The notes beneath the pieces were generated by a model. It was not told the origin of the DNA, searched no databases, and saw nothing but the letters and a program-made list of their open reading frames with translations. This document shows positions 17,684-25,652 of a stretch of DNA of 64,000 bases, piece by piece; position 1 is the first letter of the stretch, and each line of letters starts with the position of its first letter. Position numbers and translations under genes: made by a program. The stretch lies in the NCBI GenBank assembly GCA_900550645.1, contig URTA01000008.1, positions 11,451 through 75,450 on the forward strand, in the 5' to 3' direction. The DNA is from an uncultured Porphyromonadaceae bacterium (GTDB lineage: Bacteria; Bacteroidota; Bacteroidia; Bacteroidales; Muribaculaceae).

Positions 17684-19651
17684 ATGCGTTTCGATTTCGA
17701 TGTCATAGTGATTGGCGGCGGTCATGCCGGATGCGAAGCGGCTGTTGCTGCTGCGCGTATTGGTGCGGCGACGTTGCTTATTACCGCCGACATGAACCGT
17801 GTGGCGCAAATGTCCTGCAATCCTGCCATAGGAGGTATCGCCAAGGGTCAGATTGTCAGGGAAATAGATGCGCTTGGCGGTATGACAGGCATTGTGACTG
17901 ACCTCTGTTCGGTGCAGTTTCGTATGCTCAACCGCTCCAAGGGTCCCGCTGTGTGGTCGCCGCGTGCGCAGTGCGACCGTACCAAGTACATTGACGTGTG
18001 GCGGCAGATACTTGACCGTACTGACAATCTCATGCTATGTCAAGACACTGTGAATGAACTTGTTGTCGAGGATATGCATGACGGACGCAAGTGTGTCAGG
18101 GGTGTTGTGACCGCTCTTGGCGTGCGTTTCAACGCCCCGAAAGTCATACTCACTGCAGGCACGTTCCTTAATGGGTTGATGCATTTCGGCGAGCAGCAGA
18201 TACCCGGTGGGCGCATCTCCGAACAGTCCAGCCATGGTCTGACCGAGCAGCTGAAGGCTCTCGGTTTCAACGCAGACCGCATGAAAACAGGCACGCCGGC
18301 ACGCATCGACGGCAGGACGGTAGACTACTCTCTCGCTGTGACGCAACAAGGTGATGACGCTGTCGAAGAAACAAATGTGCGAGTATCTCGCCCAGGTCTT
18401 GGCTCGTCTGGAAAGGTGTTGGTTAACAGGGATTTCCACAAATTTTCCTTCCTGCCTGAGATACAGCGCACACTCGCTCCGCGTGACTGCTATATAGTCC
18501 ATACCAACTCCGAGGTGCATGAGATATTGAGGTCTTCGCTCGACCGCTCCCCGCTGTATAACGGCCAGATTAAAAGCATAGGTCCTCGATATTGCCCCAG
18601 CATTGAAACTAAAATTGTCACTTTCGCTGATAAGGATAGCCACCAGCTGTTTCTCGAACCAGAAGGTGAGACAACCTGTGAGTTTTACGTCAACGGCTTC
18701 TCGAGTTCGCTGCCGTGGGATGTTCAGGTTGAAGCCTTGCAGCACATACCGGCTCTCGCGGGCGTGCAGCTGTACCGTCCTGGCTATGCCATAGAGTATG
18801 ACTTTTTCGACCCCACACAGTTGACGCATGATTTGCAGACCAAACAGGTCAGCGGTCTTTATTTCGCAGGTCAGGTGAATGGCACTACCGGCTATGAGGA
18901 GGCGGCGGCGCAAGGACTGATGGCGGGCATCAATGCCGCTCGGTCGTTGCATGATTTGCCTCCTGTCGTACTTGGGCGCGACCAGGCATATATAGGTGTA
19001 CTTATCGACGACCTCGTGACCAAAGGCGTTGACGAGCCGTACCGCATGTTTACTTCGCGAGCCGAATACCGCATATTGTTGCGCCAGGACGATGCGGACC
19101 TGCGATTGACTCCGCTTGGGCATGAAATGGGGCTTGCCTCAGACCGCCGCTTTTCATTGATGCTTTCCAAACGAGATGAGCGCGACCGGTTGATAGGGTG
19201 GTGCTCCGAGTTTTCTGTCAAGCCTACAGATGCGGTCAACGCGCTTTTCGAGTCTATTGGCTCGTCTTGTCTTGCAGGCGCAGTGCGCCTTGTCGAGCTG
19301 CTGAAGAGGCCGCATGTGGATTTGCAGATGCTTGCGAAAGCTGTGCCGGCTGTTAAGGCGCGGCTGCAAGAGCTGCCCGATGACCGTCGCGAGGAAATCA
19401 TTGAGGCTGCGGAGATACTTGTCAAGTATGAAGGATATATACAGCGCGAGCGTGAACTTGCCGACAAGATGACCAGGCTCGACTATGTCGCGCTGAAACC
19501 TGACACCGACTACGAAGCCATTACGTCACTCTCCACTGAGGCTCGGCAGAAATTATCGCGCATCCGTCCGGCGACAATAGGGCAGGCCTCTCGCATCCCT
19601 GGGGTGTCGCCCGCAGATGTCAGCATTCTGCTGCTGTTGATGAACAGGTAA
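17684..19651 (+). CDS. mnmG: tRNA uridine-5-carboxymethylaminomethyl modification enzyme MnmG (GidA)
   Basis: FAD-dependent protein that, with MnmE, installs the (carboxymethyl)aminomethyl group on wobble uridine 34 of several tRNAs. FAD dinucleotide-binding motif VIVIGGGHAGCEAA at 7-20, followed by the family signatures MSCNPAIGGIAKG, GTFLNGLMHFG and GLYFAGQVNGTTGYEEAAAQ, and a full C-terminal GidA-associated domain (TEARQKLSRIRPATIGQASR). 655 residues, slightly longer than the usual 620-630. It directly precedes a parS site, a setting reminiscent of origin-proximal gidA in other bacteria. Confidence 0.98.
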   Translation: MRFDFDVIVIGGGHAGCEAAVAAARIGAATLLITADMNRVAQMSCNPAIGGIAKGQIVREIDALGGMTGIVTDLCSVQFRMLNRSKGPAVWSPRAQCDRTKYIDVWRQILDRTDNLMLCQDTVNELVVEDMHDGRKCVRGVVTALGVRFNAPKVILTAGTFLNGLMHFGEQQIPGGRISEQSSHGLTEQLKALGFNADRMKTGTPARIDGRTVDYSLAVTQQGDDAVEETNVRVSRPGLGSSGKVLVNRDFHKFSFLPEIQRTLAPRDCYIVHTNSEVHEILRSSLDRSPLYNGQIKSIGPRYCPSIETKIVTFADKDSHQLFLEPEGETTCEFYVNGFSSSLPWDVQVEALQHIPALAGVQLYRPGYAIEYDFFDPTQLTHDLQTKQVSGLYFAGQVNGTTGYEEAAAQGLMAGINAARSLHDLPPVVLGRDQAYIGVLIDDLVTKGVDEPYRMFTSRAEYRILLRQDDADLRLTPLGHEMGLASDRRFSLMLSKRDERDRLIGWCSEFSVKPTDAVNALFESIGSSCLAGAVRLVELLKRPHVDLQMLAKAVPAVKARLQELPDDRREEIIEAAEILVKYEGYIQRERELADKMTRLDYVALKPDTDYEAITSLSTEARQKLSRIRPATIGQASRIPGVSPADVSILLLLMNR

Positions 19652-19683
19652 CTGTCCGCGAACACAGCTGGTTACAGGCTGAT

Positions 19684-19699
19684 TGTTCCACGTGGAACA
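19684..19699. promoter_or_regulatory. parS: parS centromere site 1 (ParB/Spo0J binding)
   Basis: TGTTCCACGTGGAACA, a perfect 16-bp palindrome, matches the proteobacterial-type parS variant (consensus tGTTNCACGTGNAACa). It lies in the 87-nt gap between mnmG and apt. ParB-CTP clamps load at such sites and spread to organise the origin region. Assignment is by consensus only. Confidence 0.85.
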
Positions 19700-19738
19700 A
19701 ATTGAACTGAATAAAAACAATCACACAATATCGAAGTT

Positions 19739-20263
19739 ATGAAAATAGAAGACCTCAAAGCCATCATCCGAGATGTGCCTGATTTCCCCTCAAAGGGAAT
19801 CATGTTTCGTGACCTGACCACAATGATTAAAGACGGCGACGCTCTGCGCACCATGGGGCGTGCGGTTGCCGACCTGTATCGTGACAAGGGCGTGACTAAG
19901 GTCGTTGGCATCGAGTCTCGCGGTTTTATCGGTGGCTCTATCGTTGCATACGAGCTCGGCTGCGGCTTTGTTCCCGCCCGCAAACCAGGCAAGCTGCCCT
20001 CTGTGACAATCAAAAAGGCATACGCCAAGGAGTATGGCGTTGACACCATCGAGATGCACAGCGATGCCATCAACGAAAATGATGTCGTGTTAATACACGA
20101 CGACCTCCTCGCGACCGGCGGCACCATGGCGGCTGCCTACGAACTTGTCAAGAGCATGAACCCCAAGAAGGTCTATATCAATTTCATCGTTGAATTGACC
20201 GATTTGAAAGGACGCGACAACCTGCCAAAAGACTGCGAGGTTTCGTCGCTGCTTAAGTATTGA
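19739..20263 (+). CDS. apt: Adenine phosphoribosyltransferase
   Basis: Purine salvage enzyme converting adenine and PRPP to AMP. 174 residues, family-typical. The PRPP-binding loop DDLLATGGTM is at 121-130, the N-terminal PDFPSKGIMFRD is the adenine/hood region, and ESRGFIGGSIVAYELG is characteristic of Apt. It lies between the two parS sites, on the same strand as mnmG and uvrC. Confidence 0.97.
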   Translation: MKIEDLKAIIRDVPDFPSKGIMFRDLTTMIKDGDALRTMGRAVADLYRDKGVTKVVGIESRGFIGGSIVAYELGCGFVPARKPGKLPSVTIKKAYAKEYGVDTIEMHSDAINENDVVLIHDDLLATGGTMAAAYELVKSMNPKKVYINFIVELTDLKGRDNLPKDCEVSSLLKY

Positions 20264-20299
20264 AAAGACGAAAATCCCGATTAAATCGGGCGTTTAGAG

Positions 20300-20330
20300 T
20301 TTGTTGTAACCTTTCGGACAGGTACTTTTG
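20300..20330 (+). promoter_or_regulatory. Bacteroides-type promoter for uvrC
   Basis: TTTG at 20300-20303, 19-nt spacer, TACTTTTG at 20323-20330: full match to the Bacteroidetes consensus. Expected start near 20336, about 60 nt before the uvrC ATG. The -7 element directly abuts one arm of the inverted repeat at 20315-20362. Confidence 0.75.
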
Positions 20331-20362
20331 CCGCTTGAATTTCCACGGTTGATGCCTGTCCG
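20315..20362. repeat. Inverted repeat around the uvrC transcription start
   Basis: Arms CGGACAGG (20315-20322) and CCTGTCCG (20355-20362) are perfect 8-bp complements 32 nt apart, followed by ATTTTT. Because the promoter core lies in the loop, a DNA operator is as plausible as a terminator for apt. A smaller hairpin CCCGAT/ATCGGG lies at 20276-20290. Confidence 0.55.
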
Positions 20363-20394
20363 ATTTTTCAATACAAATCTCATAGCTGCTTGAT

Positions 20395-22335
20395 ATGGAA
20401 GAGGATGCGAATGTTTCACGTGAAACATCTAATGTCTCGAATCTTGTCGATGTCGGTCGTGTTGTCGATGAAATCGGCGGGTTTTCTCTCGATATAGTCC
20501 CCGACCGCACTGTCGAGGATATACGCGAGAACCGCCCTGGCGAGAACCTCCGCCGCAAGATACTGTCCCTGCCTGAATCTCCTGGGGTGTACATGTATCT
20601 CAACCGCGACGGCAAGGTGATTTATGTCGGCAAAGCCAAGCGATTGAAACGGCGTGTAAGTTCGTACTTCAACCGCATCCACAGCGTATTGCGCACGAAT
20701 CTGCTGGTGCGGAATATCGTCGATATGCGTTTCATCGTCGTTGCAAGCGAGGAAGAGGCTCTGCACCTAGAAAACGCAATGATCAAGGAGTATTCTCCCC
20801 GGTACAATGTCCTGCTCAAGGACGACAAGTCTTATCCATGGATTGTGCTAACAGCCGAAATGTACCCGAGGGTGTTCCTGACGCGCGAGCATGCCGAAAA
20901 AGGGCGGTACTTCGGCCCGTACACCAACGTCGCTTCTGCTAAAACAGTGCTACAGCTGATACGCGACATATATCCGCTGCGCAGTTGCTGCCATGCGATA
21001 ACGCCCGATGTAGTCCGCCGTGGCAAGCTGCGCCTGTGCCTGGACTATCATATCGGCAAATGCGGCGGCGCGTGCCAAGGGCTGATAGGGGAGGCGGATT
21101 ACGCAGGCACCGTTTCATCGGTGCGCAAGATTCTCGGCGGCGGAACAGTGGAGCTGGAGCGTATGTTGCAACAGCAGATGAACGACCTCGCAGCGGAAAT
21201 GCGCTTCGAGGAGGCTGCCGAGGTCAAGGAGAAATATCAGCTTGTCAAAAAATACAATGCCAAGAGCGTAATCCCGATGGCGGAAAACGGCGATTTCGAC
21301 ATATTCGGGTACGTAGAGGATGAGGACGGCCGCAGCGCATACGTCAACTTCATTCATCTGCACAACGGTGCGGTCGTTCAGAGCCTGAACTTGGAATACC
21401 GCCGCCGCCTCGAGGAACAGGGCGCGGAAATTCTGTCGATGGCAGTGTCGGAAGTGTCGCGCCGTTTCGGACGTGAGTTCGCGAAAGTGATCGTGCCGTT
21501 TCTCCCAGACGTGGAGTTTGGGGGAGTGACATTCACTGTGCCGCAGCGGGGTGCAATGCGCGGTATACTCGGTGTAGCCGAGAAGAACGCACGTCAGTAT
21601 ATGGCCGACAAGATAAGGCAGGCCGAGAAACTCAATCCCGACACCGCCGTGGAGCGGCTCATGGAGAGAATGAGGGCGGACTTTCGCCTCAATGTACAGC
21701 CGCGCCACATTGAGTGCTTTGACAACTCGAATATTCAGGGTACGAACCCCGTAGCAAGCTGCGTCGTGTTCCGCAACGGCAAGCCGAGCAAGAAGGATTA
21801 CCGACATTTCCTCATCAAGACCGTTGTCGGTGCAGACGATTTCGCCTCTATGAAAGAGGTGCTGCACCGCCGCTATTCGCGTATGATGTCTGAGGGGGAG
21901 AGCCTCCCCGACATGGTGGTCGTCGATGGCGGCAAGGGGCAGCTTAGCGCGGCTGTGGAAGCGTTTGACGAGATGGGAATACGCGGTCAGGTGGCGCTCG
22001 TCGGCATCGCTAAACGCCTCGAGGAGATATATTTCCCCGGCGACTCGTTCCCGCTGTACATAGACAAGAAAAGCCCCTCTTTGCGAGTGGTGCAGCATCT
22101 GCGCGACGAGGCTCACCGTTTCGGCATCACCCACCACCGGTTGCGCCGTTCCAAAGGGCAGGCCGTCAGCATGCTCGATACGATCCAGGGCATAGGCCCG
22201 GCGACGGTGACACGGCTCATGCGCCGCTTCAAGAGCCTGAAACGCATACGCGAGGCATCGCTTGATGAATTGGCGTCCGAAATAGGGCAGTCTAAGGCCA
22301 AGCTCGTTCATGATGCCCTCGCCATAGCAACTTGA
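20395..22335 (+). CDS. uvrC: UvrABC excision nuclease subunit C
   Basis: Dual-incision nuclease of nucleotide excision repair. GIY-YIG domain at about 64-82 (GVYMYL, VIYVGKAK), UvrB-binding UVR motif in the LAAEMRFEEAAEVKEKYQ region, RNase H-like endonuclease domain (ECFDNSNIQGTNPVAS, VVDGGKGQL) and C-terminal helix-hairpin-helix repeats (IQGIGPATVTRLMRRF). The 646-residue protein has about 45 extra N-terminal residues before the conserved NLRRKILSLPESPG; residues 7-11 (VSRET) are encoded by parS site 2. I see no alternative ATG/GTG/TTG before the GIY-YIG domain, so the extension looks genuine. Confidence 0.96.
   Translation: MEEDANVSRETSNVSNLVDVGRVVDEIGGFSLDIVPDRTVEDIRENRPGENLRRKILSLPESPGVYMYLNRDGKVIYVGKAKRLKRRVSSYFNRIHSVLRTNLLVRNIVDMRFIVVASEEEALHLENAMIKEYSPRYNVLLKDDKSYPWIVLTAEMYPRVFLTREHAEKGRYFGPYTNVASAKTVLQLIRDIYPLRSCCHAITPDVVRRGKLRLCLDYHIGKCGGACQGLIGEADYAGTVSSVRKILGGGTVELERMLQQQMNDLAAEMRFEEAAEVKEKYQLVKKYNAKSVIPMAENGDFDIFGYVEDEDGRSAYVNFIHLHNGAVVQSLNLEYRRRLEEQGAEILSMAVSEVSRRFGREFAKVIVPFLPDVEFGGVTFTVPQRGAMRGILGVAEKNARQYMADKIRQAEKLNPDTAVERLMERMRADFRLNVQPRHIECFDNSNIQGTNPVASCVVFRNGKPSKKDYRHFLIKTVVGADDFASMKEVLHRRYSRMMSEGESLPDMVVVDGGKGQLSAAVEAFDEMGIRGQVALVGIAKRLEEIYFPGDSFPLYIDKKSPSLRVVQHLRDEAHRFGITHHRLRRSKGQAVSMLDTIQGIGPATVTRLMRRFKSLKRIREASLDELASEIGQSKAKLVHDALAIAT
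20412..20427. promoter_or_regulatory. parS: parS centromere site 2, inside the uvrC N-terminal codons
   Basis: TGTTTCACGTGAAACA is identical to the classical B. subtilis parS consensus. It starts 17 nt after the uvrC ATG and is translated as part of the protein's N-terminal extension. It is 728 bp from parS site 1. Confidence 0.92.
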
Positions 22336-22364
22336 TAGGTGCTATAGTGTTGATATATAAACGA

Positions 22365-22688
22365 TTATTGCGTAATTGGCGAGAATGACGGAATGAACTG
22401 TATGCCTAAAACGGAGGCTATTCTGATGAAACTTGAAAGCTGTATGTCTGTCTTGCCTCGTTCTACCCTGGCGATGTAACTCTGCTTGCGCCCCAATTTT
22501 TCAGCTACTTGTTTTTGGGTGAGTTTGAGTTCTCGCCGGCGGTCACGAAGTATTTGCCCATAGAACCAGGCCAACGCTTCTTCATGGAACTTTTCTCTGG
22601 ATTCAGAACCGATTTTTCCGAATTCCTCGTCCAGTTGCTTGTTGAAGGTATTTAGTTTCTTCAGCTTTTCAGGGTCTAATTGTCTCAT
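22365..22688 (-). CDS. Antitoxin with XRE-type helix-turn-helix
   Basis: 107 residues; the C-terminal half is an XRE/Cro HTH (LTQKQVAEKLGRKQSYIARV) and the N-terminal half is a charged helix (DPEKLKKLNTFNKQLDEEFG). Expected to neutralise the upstream-encoded toxin and autorepress the operon. Its ATG overlaps the toxin's stop codon (22685-22688), so the two are translationally coupled, toxin first as in higBA. The DNA is strikingly AT-rich: one 60-nt line I counted is 35% GC, against about 55-60% for neighbours, which suggests lateral acquisition. Converges on uvrC. Confidence 0.85.
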   Translation of the reverse strand: MRQLDPEKLKKLNTFNKQLDEEFGKIGSESREKFHEEALAWFYGQILRDRRRELKLTQKQVAEKLGRKQSYIARVERGKTDIQLSSFIRIASVLGIQFIPSFSPITQ

Positions 22689-23050
22689 AACTCAAATTTT
22701 TCTAAGATTGATAATGCGCGGATGATTTGCTTGTCGTAGTCCTTGGACGATTTTTTGAGAAAGCCGCTTAGTAAGATTATATTGGTTGCTTCAATGACGT
22801 TTTCTTTGTCTGTTGCAAACAATATTGTGCGATATTCGTTTGTTCCGACAGAAACACGCATTTCGTATAGGTCTGTGTCTTGAAGGTGCTTGACGAATTT
22901 GGTGGGTATGTTGTAGATGCTTGTAATGACATCGATTACATACTTGAATTTCGTCTGCACCTTGTCGGACAATGAGTTGAAGAACTCCTCAAACTGTGGT
23001 GTTCTGTATATAGTCCTTATTCGTTGTTGGATGGTGTCATCGCATTTCAC
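22685..23050 (-). CDS. Type II toxin of the RelE/HigB superfamily
   Basis: 121-residue basic protein with a RelE/HigB/phage Gp49-like layout: an N-terminal helical hairpin (FEEFFNSLSDKVQTKFKYVI), then the beta-sheet core FVKHLQDTDLYEMRVSVG, NEYRTILFATDKENVI and LLSGFLKKSSKDY. In this superfamily the protein is a ribosome-dependent mRNA interferase. The core arginine (YEMRV) and the GFxKK motif are intact, so it is probably functional. Starts at the ATG at 23050, almost directly at its predicted transcription start. Confidence 0.85.
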   Translation of the reverse strand: MKCDDTIQQRIRTIYRTPQFEEFFNSLSDKVQTKFKYVIDVITSIYNIPTKFVKHLQDTDLYEMRVSVGTNEYRTILFATDKENVIEATNIILLSGFLKKSSKDYDKQIIRALSILEKFEL

Positions 23051-23054
23051 GATG

Positions 23055-23086
23055 CAAAAATAATCAATTAGTCATATTTGTGCAAT
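23055..23086 (-). promoter_or_regulatory. Promoter of the toxin-antitoxin operon
   Basis: Minus strand: ATTG (-33, one mismatch) at 23086-23083, 20-nt spacer, TATTTTTG (-7, exact) at 23062-23055. The start site would fall at about 23048-23051, on the toxin ATG, predicting a leaderless or nearly leaderless mRNA. Confidence 0.65.
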
Positions 23087-23257
23087 AGGCAGACTCGAAA
23101 AAATGCCAATCGCGTGTGCCGGAGGAAAGATGGAGTTAATTGAGTTAGCTATTCATTTTTTTGGGTGCATTTGTAATGCATTGAAAATTAGCGTGTTTGT
23201 TATTTTGAGCAAGAGCTTTGATTGTGGTGTCTTGGATTTGATTGGGATTGTGGGGAT

Positions 23258-23288
23258 TTTGTACATTCGATAATTCTGGCTAAATTAG
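23258..23288 (+). promoter_or_regulatory. Promoter of rnr
   Basis: TTTG at 23258-23261, 19-nt spacer, TAAATTAG at 23281-23288 (one mismatch to TAnnTTTG). Start expected near 23294, giving a leader of about 78 nt. Confidence 0.6.
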
Positions 23289-23371
23289 CGTTCTAATAGT
23301 AGGGGGATGCAGCCGGCGGTGAGCGTCAGAGGGTGTGTCCGTCGAGTGATTATTCTAATACACAGTTAGTT

Positions 23372-25630
23372 ATGAAAGAAAAGGACAAGATGGGGGCAAA
23401 CCGCCACCGTATGCGCAAGAATGAGGTTCAAAACCTCGTCTTGGAGTTTTTGCAGCACAGCCCCAACCAGGCCTTCAACTATAAGCAGATAGCATACGGC
23501 ATCGGAGCTACCCAGCGTTCCAACAGGATAGATGTCATTAATATACTCGACGCGCTGACCGCCGCCGGCGAAATCATCGAGGTGAGCCTCGGCCGCTACA
23601 AGGCGAAAGCTAACCGTGGCACGGAGAGCGTCGGCTATTTCGTGCGCCGCAGCAACGGCCGCAATTCTGTCATCGTCGATGACGAGAGCATATTCGTGGC
23701 AGAGCGCAACTCCATGCACGCCCTCAACGGCGACAAGGTCAGGGTGGTCGTCTCCGCCTCACGGCGCGGACAAGACCCCGAAGCTCGCGTGGTGGAAATC
23801 ATCGAGGCCAAGGATCAGACATTTGTAGGCGAGGTCAAGATAGATGACAACAATGTCGCCGTGCTGGTGCCGGACTCGAAGTTCCTCGCCGCAGACATCC
23901 TCATACCGCGCTCCAAGCTGCACGGCGCAAAGGACGGCGACAAGGCAGTGGCTCGCATCGAGAAATGGCGCGATGACGAGATGACACCGCGCGGCGTAAT
24001 CGTGGATGTTCTCGGCAGGAAAGGGGAGAACAACGCCGAGATGCACGCCATACTTGCCGAGTACGGCTTGCCCTACCGTTATCCGCAGGCTGTTGAGAAG
24101 GCTGCCGACAAGATAGATGCCGGCATTACCGACGAGGAAGTGGCGCGGCGCGAGGATTTCCGCCAGGTCGCGACATTCACCATCGATCCGCGTGATGCCA
24201 AGGACTTTGACGATGCCCTCTCCATACGCCAGTTGGACAACGGCAACTGGGAAGTGGGCGTGCATATCGCCGACGTGACGCACTATGTGAAGCCCGGCAC
24301 TATCATTGACCGCGAGGCGCAGCAGCGGGCCACCAGCGTATACCTCGTAGACCGCACCATTCCGATGCTTCCCGAACACCTCAGCAACGGCATCTGCTCA
24401 TTGCGCCCTGACGAGGACAAACTCACGTATTCCGCCATATTTGAGCTTGACGAGGAGGCCAATGTCATTGACTGCCGCATACACCGCACGGTGATACGCA
24501 GCAACCGCCGCTTTACATACGAGGAGGCGCAGCAGATCATCGAGACTGGCGAGGGTGACTATGCCAAGGAGGTGCTACAGCTCGACGCGCTTGCCAAGAA
24601 GTTGCGCCGCCGCCGTTTCGACAACGGCGCGGTGGAATTTGACCGTGAGGAAGTGCGTTTCGAGATAGACGAAAAGGGTCATCCCGTGTCAGTGTTTTTC
24701 AAGGAGTCGAAAGATGCCAACAAGCTCATCGAGGAGTTCATGCTCCTTGCCAACATGTATGTTGCGCAGTCAGTGGGCATGGCTGCCCGCGGCAAGAAGG
24801 CAAAGACATTCGTCTACCGCGTGCATGACACACCCGACCCCGAGAAGATGGGCAACTTTGCGCTTATAGCCGCCCGCTTCGGTTTCCGCATAGTCACCGA
24901 GGGGCGCGCGCGTGAGGTCAACAAGAGCCTCAACAAGATGCTCCATGACGTGAAAGGGCGCGGCGAGGAGAACATGCTCTCAATACTGGCCATACGCTCC
25001 ATGGCCAAGGCGATATATACCACAGACAATATTGGCCATTACGGCCTTGCCGTGGACTATTACACGCATTTCACCTCCCCGATACGCCGCTATCCCGACA
25101 TGATGGTACACCGTCTGCTGACACGCTATGCAGAGGGCGGGCGCAGCGCAGAACGTGTCAAGACCGAGGAGCTGTGCAAGCACTCCTCCGACATGGAACA
25201 GCTTGCCTCCAACGCCGAGCGTGCCTCGATACGCTACAAGCAAGTGGAATACATGGCAGACCACATCGGCGAGGTGTACGACGGCATAATTTCGCACGTC
25301 ACAGAGTGGGGGCTGTATGTAGAGCTTGATGAAAACAAGTGCGAAGGGCTGGTTCCCGTGCGCGACCTCGACGACCAGTACTATGACTTTGACGAGAAGA
25401 ACTATTGCCTCATAGGGCATAACACCCATGTGCGCTACACCCTCGGCGACCGCGTGAAGATACAAGTGGCACGTGCCGACCTCGACCGCCGCCAGCTCGA
25501 TTTCGCGCTCGTTTCTGACAGCGGCAACCCCGACAAGCCGCTCACGCCGGTGCTTCACAGCCGTGGCAAGAACCGCAAGGATCGCCCCAAAAAACGCTCG
25601 GCAAAGGATTCTCGCAAAAAACGCCGTTGA
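23372..25630 (+). CDS. rnr: Ribonuclease R
   Basis: Processive 3'-5' exoribonuclease of the RNB family that degrades structured RNA. I start at the ATG at 23372 (MKEKDKMGANRHRMRKNEVQ); a GTG 39 nt upstream is in frame but less likely. Order of domains: N-terminal winged helix (QNLVLEFLQHSPNQAFNYKQ), two cold-shock/OB domains, the RNB catalytic domain with FTIDPRDAKDFDDALSI (catalytic aspartates), a C-terminal S1 domain (YDGIISHVTEWGLYVELDE), and a lysine/arginine-rich tail. 752 residues. The glycosidase gene follows after 22 nt and may be co-transcribed. Confidence 0.97.
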   Translation: MKEKDKMGANRHRMRKNEVQNLVLEFLQHSPNQAFNYKQIAYGIGATQRSNRIDVINILDALTAAGEIIEVSLGRYKAKANRGTESVGYFVRRSNGRNSVIVDDESIFVAERNSMHALNGDKVRVVVSASRRGQDPEARVVEIIEAKDQTFVGEVKIDDNNVAVLVPDSKFLAADILIPRSKLHGAKDGDKAVARIEKWRDDEMTPRGVIVDVLGRKGENNAEMHAILAEYGLPYRYPQAVEKAADKIDAGITDEEVARREDFRQVATFTIDPRDAKDFDDALSIRQLDNGNWEVGVHIADVTHYVKPGTIIDREAQQRATSVYLVDRTIPMLPEHLSNGICSLRPDEDKLTYSAIFELDEEANVIDCRIHRTVIRSNRRFTYEEAQQIIETGEGDYAKEVLQLDALAKKLRRRRFDNGAVEFDREEVRFEIDEKGHPVSVFFKESKDANKLIEEFMLLANMYVAQSVGMAARGKKAKTFVYRVHDTPDPEKMGNFALIAARFGFRIVTEGRAREVNKSLNKMLHDVKGRGEENMLSILAIRSMAKAIYTTDNIGHYGLAVDYYTHFTSPIRRYPDMMVHRLLTRYAEGGRSAERVKTEELCKHSSDMEQLASNAERASIRYKQVEYMADHIGEVYDGIISHVTEWGLYVELDENKCEGLVPVRDLDDQYYDFDEKNYCLIGHNTHVRYTLGDRVKIQVARADLDRRQLDFALVSDSGNPDKPLTPVLHSRGKNRKDRPKKRSAKDSRKKRR

Positions 25631-25652
25631 CCGGCACAAACACTGACGGAAT

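Larger units (their letters stand above)
23051..23371. other. AT-rich divergent intergenic region between the toxin gene and rnr
   Basis: 321 nt with no supported gene. It contains the toxin-antitoxin promoter at its left edge and the rnr promoter at 23258-23288. The middle (about 23090-23250) is low in GC, T-rich and featureless to my eye; it probably came with the toxin-antitoxin insertion. Confidence 0.6.

Noticed and set aside
18035..19123. Antisense frame within mnmG
   Set aside because: MnmG is unmistakable in the plus frame; the antisense product has no recognisable motifs.
22365..22688. Phage repressor or integrated phage remnant
   Set aside because: The HTH protein is coupled to a RelE/HigB-like toxin and no other phage genes are present.
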